Assembly (NCBI GenBank): GCA_902776645.1
Contig: CACYQT010000004.1
Location: forward strand, 124,001-188,000
DNA: 64,000 nt
Source of the DNA: an uncultured bacterium
GTDB lineage: Bacteria > Verrucomicrobiota > Lentisphaeria > Oligosphaerales > Oligosphaeraceae
Direction of reading: 5' to 3'
Shown here: in pieces, positions 1 to 8,839 of the stretch
Layout: each line of letters begins with the position of its first letter
How positions within the stretch are numbered: the stretch's first letter is position 1
Notes under the pieces: generated by a model
Told to the model about the DNA's origin: nothing
The model's database searches: none
What the model saw: only the letters and a program-made list of their open reading frames with translations
Translations under genes and position numbers: made by a program

Positions 1-99
1 AACAGCCTCATCACGTTCAGCCTCCCCGCCAGCCAGACGGCGCAGACCATCGACTATCCGATTCTCACGTCGTTCACTTCTAGTATTCTAGCATTCTAG
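1..99 (+). CDS. C-terminal end of a gene cut by the left edge
   Basis: Frame 1 is open from the first base to a TAG at 97-99 and reads ...FSLPASQTAQTIDYPIL..., which looks more like protein than the other two frames (Arg/Pro- or His-rich). Only 32 residues are visible, so no function can be given. The last residues and the stop codon are written by TTCTAG-type repeat sequence (79-102), so the natural end of the gene may have been altered by the repeat. Confidence 0.4.
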   Translation, partial: NSLITFSLPASQTAQTIDYPILTSFTSSILAF

Positions 100-168
100 A
101 AGCCTGGTGCGTATATTTATTCATGAGACGCAATTATATATTAAGGTAAAGGTCTTTTTCCGTCTTTC

Positions 169-870
169 ATGAAACGTTTCCTCTATTCCATACTAAAAGG
201 GCTGGCCGATCTGGCCATCTGGTTCATCACGCTGGCCCTTCTCATCTGCCTCATCAGGCTGCCGCGTTCGTTTGAGGACGCCAATCTGGCGTGGGCGTTT
301 CTCGCGGGATTCGCGGTCGGCGTGCCGTTGTTCCACAGATTCCGCTGCATCCCGTGCTATGTCTTCGGGCATGAGCTGACCCATTGGGCCGTCGCCACGC
401 TGTTTCTCCGCAAGACGTCCAACATCCGCCTGAGCTTCCGTTCGGGCAGCGTAGACGTGGACCGCCCCAACATCTGGATCATCCTCGCGCCCTATTTCCT
501 TCCGTTCTACATGCTTTGCATTCTAGGCATTTACGGGATCGTGCTCATTTTCGACCCGCCGTTTCCGGCCTGGGTGGACATCACAATCGCCGCCGTCATC
601 GGCCTTTCATACGCCTACCATGTCGTGCTCACCTGCATCGCCATCTCCAAAGGGCAGCAGGATCTGCAGATCAACGGCGTCGTCTTTTCGCTGTCGCTCA
701 TCATCGTCTGCAACATCTTCTTCGTCTATCTTGGCCTGATGATCGCGACGCGGCAGCTTCTGCCAGGCTTCAAACTGCTTTTCGACCAATTAGCCGCGCA
801 GTCCGAAATCGTCTGGCAGGCGTTTCGAAGCCTCATCGCCCTCTGCCGCGCGGAAGCCGTTGAAAATTAA
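169..870 (+). CDS. Integral membrane protein with HELTH metallopeptidase-like motif
   Basis: A 233-residue hydrophobic protein with about five or six membrane segments (about 12-31, 40-56, 101-128, 136-158, 170-192). An HExxH motif (His68-Glu-Leu-Thr-His72) follows a short loop at the end of the second segment, as in membrane-embedded M50/site-2-protease-like families, where it binds zinc. The second ligand motif of M50 enzymes (NxxPxxPLDG) is not obvious, so catalytic activity is uncertain. It converges on dnaG with only a few bases between the stop codons. It could also be a non-enzymatic relative. Confidence 0.65.
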   Translation: MKRFLYSILKGLADLAIWFITLALLICLIRLPRSFEDANLAWAFLAGFAVGVPLFHRFRCIPCYVFGHELTHWAVATLFLRKTSNIRLSFRSGSVDVDRPNIWIILAPYFLPFYMLCILGIYGIVLIFDPPFPAWVDITIAAVIGLSYAYHVVLTCIAISKGQQDLQINGVVFSLSLIIVCNIFFVYLGLMIATRQLLPGFKLLFDQLAAQSEIVWQAFRSLIALCRAEAVEN

Positions 871-877
871 CGAACCG

Positions 878-2749
878 CTACCGTTTCCGTAACTTGTTTT
901 TTCGTGCGATCAATTCGCAGAATTCGCGCTGAAGCTGCACCAACGCCTCGCCCGTCTCCGTGGCCATCGACTGCTTCAACGCCGCGATTTTCACATCCAA
1001 ATCATTGCGCAGCAATTCGTTGACGCAGTCGCTGTAAGCGGCTTTCACTTTCTCTCGCTTGAGTTCAATCGCGGCGGCGTCATCGCCTTCCTCCGGCAGC
1101 AGCTTGACGTATTGCGGATTGTTCAGCACTTTGCCGACGGACGGATTGACCGCCAGATCGGAATTGATGATGCTCTGCTCCGCCATCTCCCATTCGCCCT
1201 CCGCCGTTTCGGCGACGACCATGTTGATGGCCTGCCCCAACGGCGTGTCCGGAATCAACGCGGCGACGTCGTCGTTGCCGGCCAGATCCTTCGCCAGAAA
1301 GTCATGGCGCAGAATCAGTTCCAGCAGGACTTGGAACGTGGCCTCCCCCGTCTGCTGCATGTGGAAGGCAGGCATCTGGTTCGGCATCAACGGCCGCGGG
1401 ACCATTTTCGGAATCGCGGCGTCAAACGCGCTCTTATGGCTGTCGTCCACGACTTTCAATTCCTGCATGACAACGTTTTCCGGAATGTGCAACTGTTGCG
1501 CAAGCCATTGGCAATGACCGGCTTTCACAACAGGATCCGCCAACGGCCGGATCACTTCCAAAACCTCCTTGACGATGATCGACAGCTCCTCCGGCTGGGT
1601 ACGGTCATGTTCCGCGCACATCGCGTTGAACAAAAACGGCACGGCGGGCGTCGTTTGCGACATGATGGCGGACAACGCATGGGCGCCGCCTTTGCGGAAG
1701 ATGGAATCCGGGTCCTCCCCTTCCGGCAGCGTGACGACATCCACCGCAAGTCCTTGTCCATGAAGGATCGCCATCGTGCGGACGGTCGCCTTGCGGCCTG
1801 CCCCGTCCGCGTCGAACGCCAGCGTCACGCGGCTTGTCGAACGCTTCAGAAGACGCGCGTGGAATTCCGTAAACGCCGTTCCTTGCGCCGCCACGGCGTA
1901 GTCGAGCCCCGCCCTGTGGCAGGCGATGACGTCCAGCTGGCCTTCGCAGATCAAAGCCTTGCCGGAATTCTTAAACGCTTGTCGCGCAAAATTATAGGCA
2001 TAAAGCAACTTGCCCTTCTGAAAGAAATCGGTCTCCGGGCTGTTGACGTATTTCGCCGTCTTCGCCTCCGCGTCCAATACGCGCGCGGAGAAGCCGACGA
2101 CACGGCCAAGCTCGTCCTGTATCGGGAACGTCAGACGGCCGCGGAAACGGTCGTATGTCGTCTTCGAATCCTCCTTCTGGATGGTAAGGCCCGTCGCCAG
2201 AAGCATTTCCGGCGTATATCCAAGGCGCATCGCCCAACGGCTCGCGGCATCGTAGGAATCAGGGGAGTAACCGAGGCGGAAATGGTTGACGGCGTCTGCG
2301 TCGATCCCGCGCGATTCCAAATATCGGCGGGCGGGCTCGGCCTCCGGCTGCGAAAGATTCGCATGATACCAGTTCGCCGTGTCGTTCAACAACTTAAGGC
2401 AGTTTTCGCGCCATTGGCGGCGGCGGTCCTGCTCCTGTTCGTTGCCGTCCCGCGTGTCCGGTATGTCGATGCCGTACAGATTGGCCAGCCATTGGACGGC
2501 GCCGACGAAATCCGTGTTCACCATGTCCTGCACGAAATGGAACACGTTGCCGCTTTTCTTGCAGCCGAAACAATAATACGTCTGCCGTTGCGGATCGATC
2601 TTGAACGACGGCGTCTTCTCGTTATGGAACGGGCAGCACGCCCAGAAGGCGTTCCCGTTCTTCTTCACGGGAGTCTGCCGGGACACCAAGTCAACCAAAT
2701 CGGCCCGGTTCCGTATTTCTTCGATGATCTCTTCCGGAATATGCGGCAT
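878..2749 (-). CDS. dnaG: DNA primase DnaG
   Basis: Synthesises RNA primers for chromosomal replication. The N-terminal CHC2 zinc-binding module is visible (Cys-Pro-Phe-His and Cys-Phe-Gly-Cys, about residues 39-63), followed by the catalytic core and a TOPRIM domain with CEGQLDV (the usual form is EGYMDV/EGxxDV) and AFDADGAGRKA. A C-terminal helical part follows, presumably the DnaB-interaction region. The length of about 623 residues is normal. I place the start at the ATG at 2749 (MPHIPEE), because the upstream in-frame start is a TTG. No rpsU or rpoD neighbour is seen, so the macromolecular-synthesis operon is not preserved here. Confidence 0.95.
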   Translation of the reverse strand: MPHIPEEIIEEIRNRADLVDLVSRQTPVKKNGNAFWACCPFHNEKTPSFKIDPQRQTYYCFGCKKSGNVFHFVQDMVNTDFVGAVQWLANLYGIDIPDTRDGNEQEQDRRRQWRENCLKLLNDTANWYHANLSQPEAEPARRYLESRGIDADAVNHFRLGYSPDSYDAASRWAMRLGYTPEMLLATGLTIQKEDSKTTYDRFRGRLTFPIQDELGRVVGFSARVLDAEAKTAKYVNSPETDFFQKGKLLYAYNFARQAFKNSGKALICEGQLDVIACHRAGLDYAVAAQGTAFTEFHARLLKRSTSRVTLAFDADGAGRKATVRTMAILHGQGLAVDVVTLPEGEDPDSIFRKGGAHALSAIMSQTTPAVPFLFNAMCAEHDRTQPEELSIIVKEVLEVIRPLADPVVKAGHCQWLAQQLHIPENVVMQELKVVDDSHKSAFDAAIPKMVPRPLMPNQMPAFHMQQTGEATFQVLLELILRHDFLAKDLAGNDDVAALIPDTPLGQAINMVVAETAEGEWEMAEQSIINSDLAVNPSVGKVLNNPQYVKLLPEEGDDAAAIELKREKVKAAYSDCVNELLRNDLDVKIAALKQSMATETGEALVQLQREFCELIARKNKLRKR

Positions 2750-2833
2750 ACGGCACAACTATCATCCGTTCAACGACTTCCAAAATCAAAACAGCGGCGG
2801 ACGCGCATCATGCGCGCCGCCGTGGCCAGTCGG

Positions 2834-3631
2834 TCACTGTTTTCTGACCAACGCGCTTAATCTCGCCTGTATCTTCTTGGCGAACAACGTGTTGCCCTGC
2901 CTCTGGTATTGGACCAGAGCGTTCGTGTACCATAGCTTCGCATATTTCGTGGCGCCGTAGTTCGTATCGTAGATGACGGCGATATTGAGATAGGGCTGCG
3001 GCTGGGCCGGATCCAGTTTCTGCGCCTTTCCGAACCATGAGATGGCTTCGTTGTAGCGTTTCAGCCGATAGGCCAGCATCGCGTAGTTCATGTAGTATTC
3101 CGGCCATTCCCTGAACGGACTGATCTTCTCCAGCGGGCGGAGATACTCAAGGCCCTGCGGCAGATTGTTGTGCGCACAGCATATCCCGATCATGTACAGC
3201 AAGTTGTGGTATGTCTTGGAATTCGCCATGTTCTCCTTCGGCATCAGCTTGTAGGCCTCCGTCAGATACTCCTGCGCCTCCGAATAGCTGTACATCTGGA
3301 AATACGCCCAGCCAAGGAAGAAATACGCCTGGTAGTCTTCCTTCGCCTTGTTTTTGACCATGCGCTTCAGATTCTGCAAGGCGGACTGCCGTTCCGCGTC
3401 CTCCGAATCGTAGCTGAACGCACACAACGTCTGCAACTTGATGGCGTCGACGTCTTCGCGATTCATCCGAACGCACTTTTTCGCGCGCTCCAACGCCGCC
3501 GGATAATCCTTCTGGTCAATCAGTTGCAACGCCGCGTTGTATTCCGCGACGGGATCCGTCGGCGAACACGACGTCAACGCGAACAACGACACGACGGCTA
3601 TCAAGACTGGAATCAGCAATGGTCTTCTCAT
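2834..3631 (-). CDS. TPR-repeat lipoprotein
   Basis: A 265-residue lipoprotein. A positively charged start, a hydrophobic stretch and the lipobox Leu-Thr-Ser-Cys22 indicate lipid anchoring after export. The remainder consists of tetratricopeptide-like helical pairs (for example YNAALQLIDQKDYPAALERA, DYQAYFFLGWAYFQM and RYNEAISWFGKAQKLDP), which usually mediate protein-protein contact, for instance in envelope assembly complexes. It lies between recN and dnaG on the same strand, about 85 bp from each. Partner unknown; the family assignment is solid and the role is not. Confidence 0.85.
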   Translation of the reverse strand: MRRPLLIPVLIAVVSLFALTSCSPTDPVAEYNAALQLIDQKDYPAALERAKKCVRMNREDVDAIKLQTLCAFSYDSEDAERQSALQNLKRMVKNKAKEDYQAYFFLGWAYFQMYSYSEAQEYLTEAYKLMPKENMANSKTYHNLLYMIGICCAHNNLPQGLEYLRPLEKISPFREWPEYYMNYAMLAYRLKRYNEAISWFGKAQKLDPAQPQPYLNIAVIYDTNYGATKYAKLWYTNALVQYQRQGNTLFAKKIQARLSALVRKQ

Positions 3632-3672
3632 GATCTTCTCTTCCTATTTCAAATGTTTCCCTTCATAATGTC

Positions 3673-3750
3673 TTTTCAAGCGGTCACGCCGGAGCGTGAC
3701 CCTCCCGTATCTCTTTTTCAAGCGGTCACACCGGAGCGTGACCCTCCCGT
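3673..3750. repeat. Two tandem 36-bp palindromic repeats at the recN 3' end
   Basis: Two nearly identical 36-bp units (3673-3708 and 3715-3750) are separated by six bases. Each contains GGTCACGC-CGGA-GCGTGACC (unit 2 has one change that leaves a G-T wobble), so each can fold into an 8-bp stem. The recN stop codon (3718-3720) and its last ten codons are inside the right-hand unit. On the minus strand the stems lie at the end of recN and could act as a terminator, though no clear U-run follows. Confidence 0.8.
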
Positions 3751-5424
3751 TTTGTACGAATCCAGCAGCTCCTGCGCATGCTTTCTCGCGGGCACGGAAT
3801 CCGCGTCCGCCCCCATCATGCGGATCAGCTCGTCGACGCGCTCCGACGGCGAAAGCCTCCGCATCGTCGCCGTCGTCCGCGTCTCGTCCGTCCGCTTCTC
3901 CACAAGGAAATGCGTGTCTCCGGCCGCCGCGATCTGCGCCAAATGCGTGATGCTGAAGACTTGATGCCTTGTCGCCACCGTCTTCAGTTCGCCCGCCACG
4001 GCACCCGCCGTGCGGCCGCCGACATTGGCGTCGATTTCGTCGAACACCAATACCGGAACGGCATCCGCGTCCGACAGAACGGTCTTCAACGCCAGCATGA
4101 CGCGCGCCGTCTCGCCGGACGACGCCGTCGCCTTCAACGGCTTCATCTCCTCGCCAAGATTCGGCGCGAACATGAACTCGACGGCGTTCGCGCCAGTCGG
4201 GCCCGGTTCGGCCTCCTTGATGTCGATCTTGAATGTCGCCTTGTTGAAGCCGAGCACTTTCAGCTTCTCCGTGATCGCCTTCGCCAACGGCTCCGCCGCC
4301 GCGCGGCGGCGGACGTCCAGTTCCGCGCAGGTCTTCGACAAGGCCTGTTCGGCGGACGCGATGTCCTCCCGCAGTTTTTTCACCATGTCCCCTCTCCCCT
4401 GTATCTTCCTGATGGTCTCCCTGATCCGCTCCGCCGTATCCAGAACATCCTGCAACGCAGGACCATACTTGCGTTTCAACTTCTGGATCAGCTCCAGGCG
4501 GTTCTCAATCTCCTGTATCTCCTCCGCGTCCAGATCCATGCTCATCGCATATTCTTCGAACTCGGACGACAAATCCTGCAGCGCATCATGGACTTCCGTC
4601 AGCTTCCCGTCGAACTCCGATCCCTTGTCGGCATCGTGCTGTTCGATCTCCCGGACCAGACGGAAAACGGAACGGACCTGCTCCACCAGCGAATTCTCGC
4701 CCTGCGACAGCAAAGCCGCCGCCTGGTTCGCCAATTGAAGCAGACGCTTCGAATTCTCCGAAAGCTTGTATTTTCGCAGAACCTCCTCGTCCTCACCGGG
4801 TTGCAGATTCGCATCACGGATTTCCTTCAGCTGATGCCGCAGCAAATCCAGCTGTTCAGGCTGCAAGCCTTCGCGCTCCAAATCCTCCAGACTCCGCCGG
4901 CATTCGTTCAAATGCGCGGCTTCATCATGACAACGTTTGAGCAGCTCCTCTGATTGGGCATAGACGTCCAATAACTCAAGTTGTTTCGCATTCTTCAAAA
5001 TCGACTGGTTGTCATGCGGCCCGTGCAGATCGATCAGCAGTTCGCCCAGCTCCCGCAGGAAGCTGACCGTCACCGCCGCGCCGTTCACGAACGAACGGCT
5101 GCCCGATTCCGAAATCACCCGCCGCAACAACAGCCCTTCTTCATCGCAGGCCGCGACGCCTGCATCTTCCAACATCTTCTCCAGACGCGCTTTAAGCGCA
5201 GGCTGAAGCGTCGCCAACCCGAACTGCGCCGAAACCTCGCAATGCGTTTCGCCATTGCGGATCAGCGCCGGCGTCGCGCGGCCGCCGGCCAGAAGCTGGA
5301 TCGCGCCGATTATCAGCGACTTGCCGGCTCCCGTCTCGCCTGTGATGACGTTGAATCCGCCGGTAAGCTCCAGATCGAGCTCCGTCACCAACGCCAGATT
5401 TCTGATATGAAGTGATTGAAGCAT
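3718..5424 (-). CDS. recN: DNA repair protein RecN
   Basis: SMC-like ATPase involved in double-strand break repair, cytoplasmic and nucleoid-associated. Walker A GETGAGKS is at residues 29-36. A long central coiled-coil region (about 150-370) separates it from the C-terminal ATPase half with the signature ASSGETARVMLALK and Walker B VLVFDEIDANVGG. The length of 568 residues is slightly above the usual 550. The C-terminal ten residues (TGGSRSGVTA) are encoded by an intergenic-type palindromic repeat. It is divergent from ligA; the AT-rich gap (5425-5609) contains TATACTATAAAATATAAT, a likely promoter region. Confidence 0.95.
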   Translation of the reverse strand: MLQSLHIRNLALVTELDLELTGGFNVITGETGAGKSLIIGAIQLLAGGRATPALIRNGETHCEVSAQFGLATLQPALKARLEKMLEDAGVAACDEEGLLLRRVISESGSRSFVNGAAVTVSFLRELGELLIDLHGPHDNQSILKNAKQLELLDVYAQSEELLKRCHDEAAHLNECRRSLEDLEREGLQPEQLDLLRHQLKEIRDANLQPGEDEEVLRKYKLSENSKRLLQLANQAAALLSQGENSLVEQVRSVFRLVREIEQHDADKGSEFDGKLTEVHDALQDLSSEFEEYAMSMDLDAEEIQEIENRLELIQKLKRKYGPALQDVLDTAERIRETIRKIQGRGDMVKKLREDIASAEQALSKTCAELDVRRRAAAEPLAKAITEKLKVLGFNKATFKIDIKEAEPGPTGANAVEFMFAPNLGEEMKPLKATASSGETARVMLALKTVLSDADAVPVLVFDEIDANVGGRTAGAVAGELKTVATRHQVFSITHLAQIAAAGDTHFLVEKRTDETRTTATMRRLSPSERVDELIRMMGADADSVPARKHAQELLDSYKTGGSRSGVTA

Positions 5425-5609
5425 GCTGCTATGGTCTCAAGACATTTTCCTATACTATAAAATATAATGGAAATCCACCTGTTTTCCAATAGAATTCCGC
5501 CCGATTTTCAAAATGGAAAAAATAACAGGCGTTTCTTTGATAAAATCTTCTTGAGATGCTAATTTTATTCAGCGTCCTTTTGTCTTTTCACAACACCACC
5601 GATCCCCCC

Positions 5610-7937
5610 ATGGAAAACCAGTCCATCCAAGAGCAACTAGACTTCCTTCGCTCCGAAATCAGACGGCATGACCATCTCTATTACATCGAAGCGAAGCCGG
5701 AAATATCCGATTATGAATATGATACGCTGTATCGCAAGCTTCGGGAGATCGAAGCCGCCCATCCGGAGCTCGTCACGCCGGACTCGCCGACGCAGCGCGT
5801 CTCCGGCAATCCGCTCACGGCTTTCCAGACCGTCCGCCACAAGCTGCCCATGATGAGCCTTGACAACACGTATGACGCGAACGACCTCCGCCGCTTCCAC
5901 GAATACGTCGTCAAAGGCCTCGGCGGCGACATGCCGACGTATCTTGTCGAACCGAAGATCGACGGCGTCAGCATTTCCATCCGCTATGAGAACGGCCTTC
6001 TCGTGCAGGCGCTTACGCGCGGCAACGGCAAACAGGGGGACGATGTCACGGCCAATATCCGCACGATTCCGTCCGTCCCGCTCCGTCTCAACGTCGCCGA
6101 TCCGCCGCCCGTCTTCGAGGCCCGCGGCGAAGTCTACATGAGCCGCGCAGGCTTCCTGAAACTCAACGCCCACCGCCTTGCGAACAACGAAGAGGAATTC
6201 GCAAATGCAAGAAACGCAACGGCCGGCAGCCTCAAGCAACTGGACGCACGGCAGGTCGCTGAACGTCCGCTGGACGTTCTTTTCTACGCCAGCGGCGAAA
6301 TCGTCGGCCTGAACATCCGCAGCCAGACGGAGCTTTTCGAGACATTCAAGCGGTTCGGTCTGAAAGTCCAGAAATGGGTGCGTTCCGTCAACAGTCTGGA
6401 GGGCATCCTCTCCGCCATAGACGAACTCCACGGCATCCGCGATTCGTTCCCCTATGACACGGATGGTGCCGTCATCAAAGTCGACCGTTTTGACCAGCGG
6501 GAAGTCCTTGGCATGACGGCACATGCGCCAAGCTGGGCGAAAGCCTTCAAATACGCTCCCGAACGCGCGGCCACCCTGCTGCGGGCCATCACGGTGCAGG
6601 TCGGGCGGACGGGCGTCCTCACACCCGTCGCGGAACTGGAGCCTGTCCCGCTGGCTGGATCCACCATCAGCCGCGCCACCCTCCACAACGAAGACGACAT
6701 CCGCCGGAAGGACATCCGCATCGGCGACACCGTGCTCATCGAAAAGGCCGGAGAGGTCATTCCGGCCGTCGTGGAAGTCGTTCTCTCCAAACGGCCGCCG
6801 AATTCGGAACCGTTTGATTTCGAAAAGCATATCGGTGGAAAATGCCCGTCCTGCGGCGGCCCTGTCGAACGCGATTCGCAGTTTGTGGCATGGCGCTGCC
6901 TCAACGTGCAATGCCCTGCGCAGAACGTCCGCCGCGTCGAATATTTCGCCGCCCGCAATGCGTTGGATCTGGAGGCCCTCGGCGGCGTTGTCGCGGAGGC
7001 CCTCGTCGAACGTGGTCTCGTCAACGAACCGCTGGATGTCTATGATCTGACGCAAGATAAGCTTGCCGCTCTCAATTTGGGAACGGACGAGGCGCCGCGC
7101 GTCTTCGGCCCGAAAAACGCCGCGAAACTGCTGGCCGCCATCGAACGCTCCCGTACCATGCCGCTCGCCAACTGGCTGCAGGCCCTTGGCATACCGGATG
7201 TCGGCGCCGCGACGGCCTATCATATCGGCCGTGTCCACAAGAACTTGCGAGAAGTCGCCGTCTCCGGCGTCCTCCGCGGGTTGCTCCGTGCCACAGGCAA
7301 TCCTGTTCCGGATGTGCAGCTTCCTGATTCCAAACCGCTTCCAGAGGCTCCCAAGCCTGAGCCGCCCAAGCCAGCCCAGCCAAAATCCGGCCAGGGCCTC
7401 TTCGATTTCATGCTGGAGCCGCCGCCACAGGAAGAAAAGGCTCCTCAACCTGTTGAAAACAAGGAAGAAACCACGGACGGACTTCCTGCCGAGACATCGC
7501 CGAGGGAATTGGTCCGCCTTGGCCTTCTGCGTGAAAACAAGCCTGGCGAATATGTCACGACGGCCATCGGCCCGAAAACCGCCCTCAGCGTCTTGACGTT
7601 CTTCGCAGGCGACACGGGAAAAGCCATTCTGAAACGGCTTTCGGAACTGAATATTGATCCGCAAGGCGGTGGAACAGAGGCGGTTGCTGAAGAGTCAACG
7701 CAGGAAGCGACATTGGCGGGAAAGACATTCGTGCTGACGGGAACGCTCGCCTCCATGGATCGCGAGACGGCATCCGCGAAAATTCGCGCAAAAGGCGGCG
7801 CCGTCGCGTCTTCCGTCAGCCGCAACACGACCTATCTCGTGGCGGGAGCGAACACGGGGGCCCGCAAGACGGAAAAAGCCGCGCAGCTCGGCGTGCAGGT
7901 CATCGACGAAGAGGCCTTCCTAAAGATGCTTCAGTGA
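5610..7937 (+). CDS. ligA: NAD-dependent DNA ligase LigA with a proline-rich insertion
   Basis: Seals nicks in DNA using NAD+. Chosen start ATG 5610 (MENQSIQEQL); an in-frame start at 5556 would add a poorly supported extension. The adenylation motif KIDG has its lysine at residue 116. OB fold, Cys4 zinc finger (CPSCGG ... CLNVQCP), helix-hairpin-helix region and a C-terminal BRCT domain follow in the usual order. The length of 775 residues exceeds the usual 670: about 100 residues rich in Pro, Glu and Lys, including GQGLFDFM, are inserted inside the helix-hairpin-helix region before the BRCT domain. Otherwise the protein looks intact. Confidence 0.96.
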   Translation: MENQSIQEQLDFLRSEIRRHDHLYYIEAKPEISDYEYDTLYRKLREIEAAHPELVTPDSPTQRVSGNPLTAFQTVRHKLPMMSLDNTYDANDLRRFHEYVVKGLGGDMPTYLVEPKIDGVSISIRYENGLLVQALTRGNGKQGDDVTANIRTIPSVPLRLNVADPPPVFEARGEVYMSRAGFLKLNAHRLANNEEEFANARNATAGSLKQLDARQVAERPLDVLFYASGEIVGLNIRSQTELFETFKRFGLKVQKWVRSVNSLEGILSAIDELHGIRDSFPYDTDGAVIKVDRFDQREVLGMTAHAPSWAKAFKYAPERAATLLRAITVQVGRTGVLTPVAELEPVPLAGSTISRATLHNEDDIRRKDIRIGDTVLIEKAGEVIPAVVEVVLSKRPPNSEPFDFEKHIGGKCPSCGGPVERDSQFVAWRCLNVQCPAQNVRRVEYFAARNALDLEALGGVVAEALVERGLVNEPLDVYDLTQDKLAALNLGTDEAPRVFGPKNAAKLLAAIERSRTMPLANWLQALGIPDVGAATAYHIGRVHKNLREVAVSGVLRGLLRATGNPVPDVQLPDSKPLPEAPKPEPPKPAQPKSGQGLFDFMLEPPPQEEKAPQPVENKEETTDGLPAETSPRELVRLGLLRENKPGEYVTTAIGPKTALSVLTFFAGDTGKAILKRLSELNIDPQGGGTEAVAEESTQEATLAGKTFVLTGTLASMDRETASAKIRAKGGAVASSVSRNTTYLVAGANTGARKTEKAAQLGVQVIDEEAFLKMLQ

Positions 7938-7939
7938 AG

Positions 7940-8102
7940 GCGCAGGGCGTAATGGCGTTGCCATCACGTGGTTTGACATGAGACGAGAGACGTGAGACGT
8001 GAACAGAAGACATTAGACGATAAGACATTAGACGATAACACTAGCCACCTGCTTTTAGCTTTCAGCTCTGCGAAGCAGCTAACCACTAACCACTAACCAC
8101 TA
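7940..8102. repeat. Composite intergenic repeat module, copy 1
   Basis: Downstream of ligA and facing the 3' end of the next minus-strand gene. In order it reads: imperfect GCGTAATGGC/GCCATCACG hairpin, GTTTGACATGAGACG, repeated GACATTAGACGATAA, TTTTAGCTTTCAGC, CTCTGCGAAGCAGC, and CTAACCA repeats. The same phrases occur in the same order, inverted, at 46476-46662. No coding potential is seen. Confidence 0.8.
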
Positions 8103-8711
8103 AATTTCTTCGTCTTTCATCTTCTGGTACTGCATCCGCAGGAATTCCGGAATGTCGCGCGACCGCCACAGCTGCCATGCGCACCAGACATACACAAGCC
8201 CGAAGATGATGCAGCCCAACAGTAGCACGGGATTGACATCGCCGGTCTTCTTGACGATCTGGACGATCATCTTCACCGCCCAGCCGAGCATCCAGAAACC
8301 GCCTAAAAACGACACCGCCATCACGCCGCGCGTCAGCCAGCGGTAGCCGTTGTTCCATATCGTCCAGAAAATCCATCCGACGATCACGCAGGCCAGAAAT
8401 ACGCGGAAGAGAGGGATTTCCATCGTGCGGTTCTCATCGGTCAGCAGGAAAACGTTCGTCGCCGCCCATGTCAGCAGCGGCGCGCCCAGAAGCCCCATGA
8501 TGACGCCAAGCAGAATGCGGCCATGCCGCTGGCACTGCGTCATGTGTTCCTCCATGACAAACGCGTACGACGGCACTTTGCCGTTTTCGTCCAGCTTGTA
8601 GTCCGGCTCGCCGCGCTCTTCGTACTTCGACTCGAAGCCGCAATTCGGGCAGATGTTGTGGCTGAAAACCGAATCTTTATGGCAATGGGGGCATTTCTGT
8701 ATCTGCTTCAT
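8100..8711 (-). CDS. Zinc-ribbon membrane protein of unknown function
   Basis: About 203 residues from the ATG at 8711 (MKQIQKCPHC). A longer in-frame start would run into the promoter region of the divergent isomerase gene and encodes unconvincing sequence. The N-terminus has a CPHC ... CPNC zinc ribbon. After a polar linker come about four membrane helices (for example ILLGVIMGLLGAPLLTWAA and VMAVSFLGGFWMLGWAVKM). The layout (zinc ribbon plus TM bundle) is common in uncharacterised bacterial membrane proteins. I do not recognise a specific family. Confidence 0.7.
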   Translation of the reverse strand: MKQIQKCPHCHKDSVFSHNICPNCGFESKYEERGEPDYKLDENGKVPSYAFVMEEHMTQCQRHGRILLGVIMGLLGAPLLTWAATNVFLLTDENRTMEIPLFRVFLACVIVGWIFWTIWNNGYRWLTRGVMAVSFLGGFWMLGWAVKMIVQIVKKTGDVNPVLLLGCIIFGLVYVWCAWQLWRSRDIPEFLRMQYQKMKDEEI

Positions 8712-8839
8712 GCTTTTTTTACCGGAATGATATTGGAAATATTCTCTTGTTAGGGCATATTGTTTAAATGACGGAATTTTACTTAATGTAATATCATCCT
8801 CATAAACTGCTAATTTTTCCATTCGACAAGGAGAAAAAC

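Noticed and set aside
1112-2860. Very long open frame on the plus strand opposite dnaG (582 codons)
   Set aside because: Arg/His-rich translation without domains; it mirrors the codon pattern of dnaG, whose motifs are certain.
5637-7664. 675-codon frame on the minus strand opposite ligA
   Set aside because: Shadow frame of a GC-rich gene; the ligase motifs fix the plus strand as coding.
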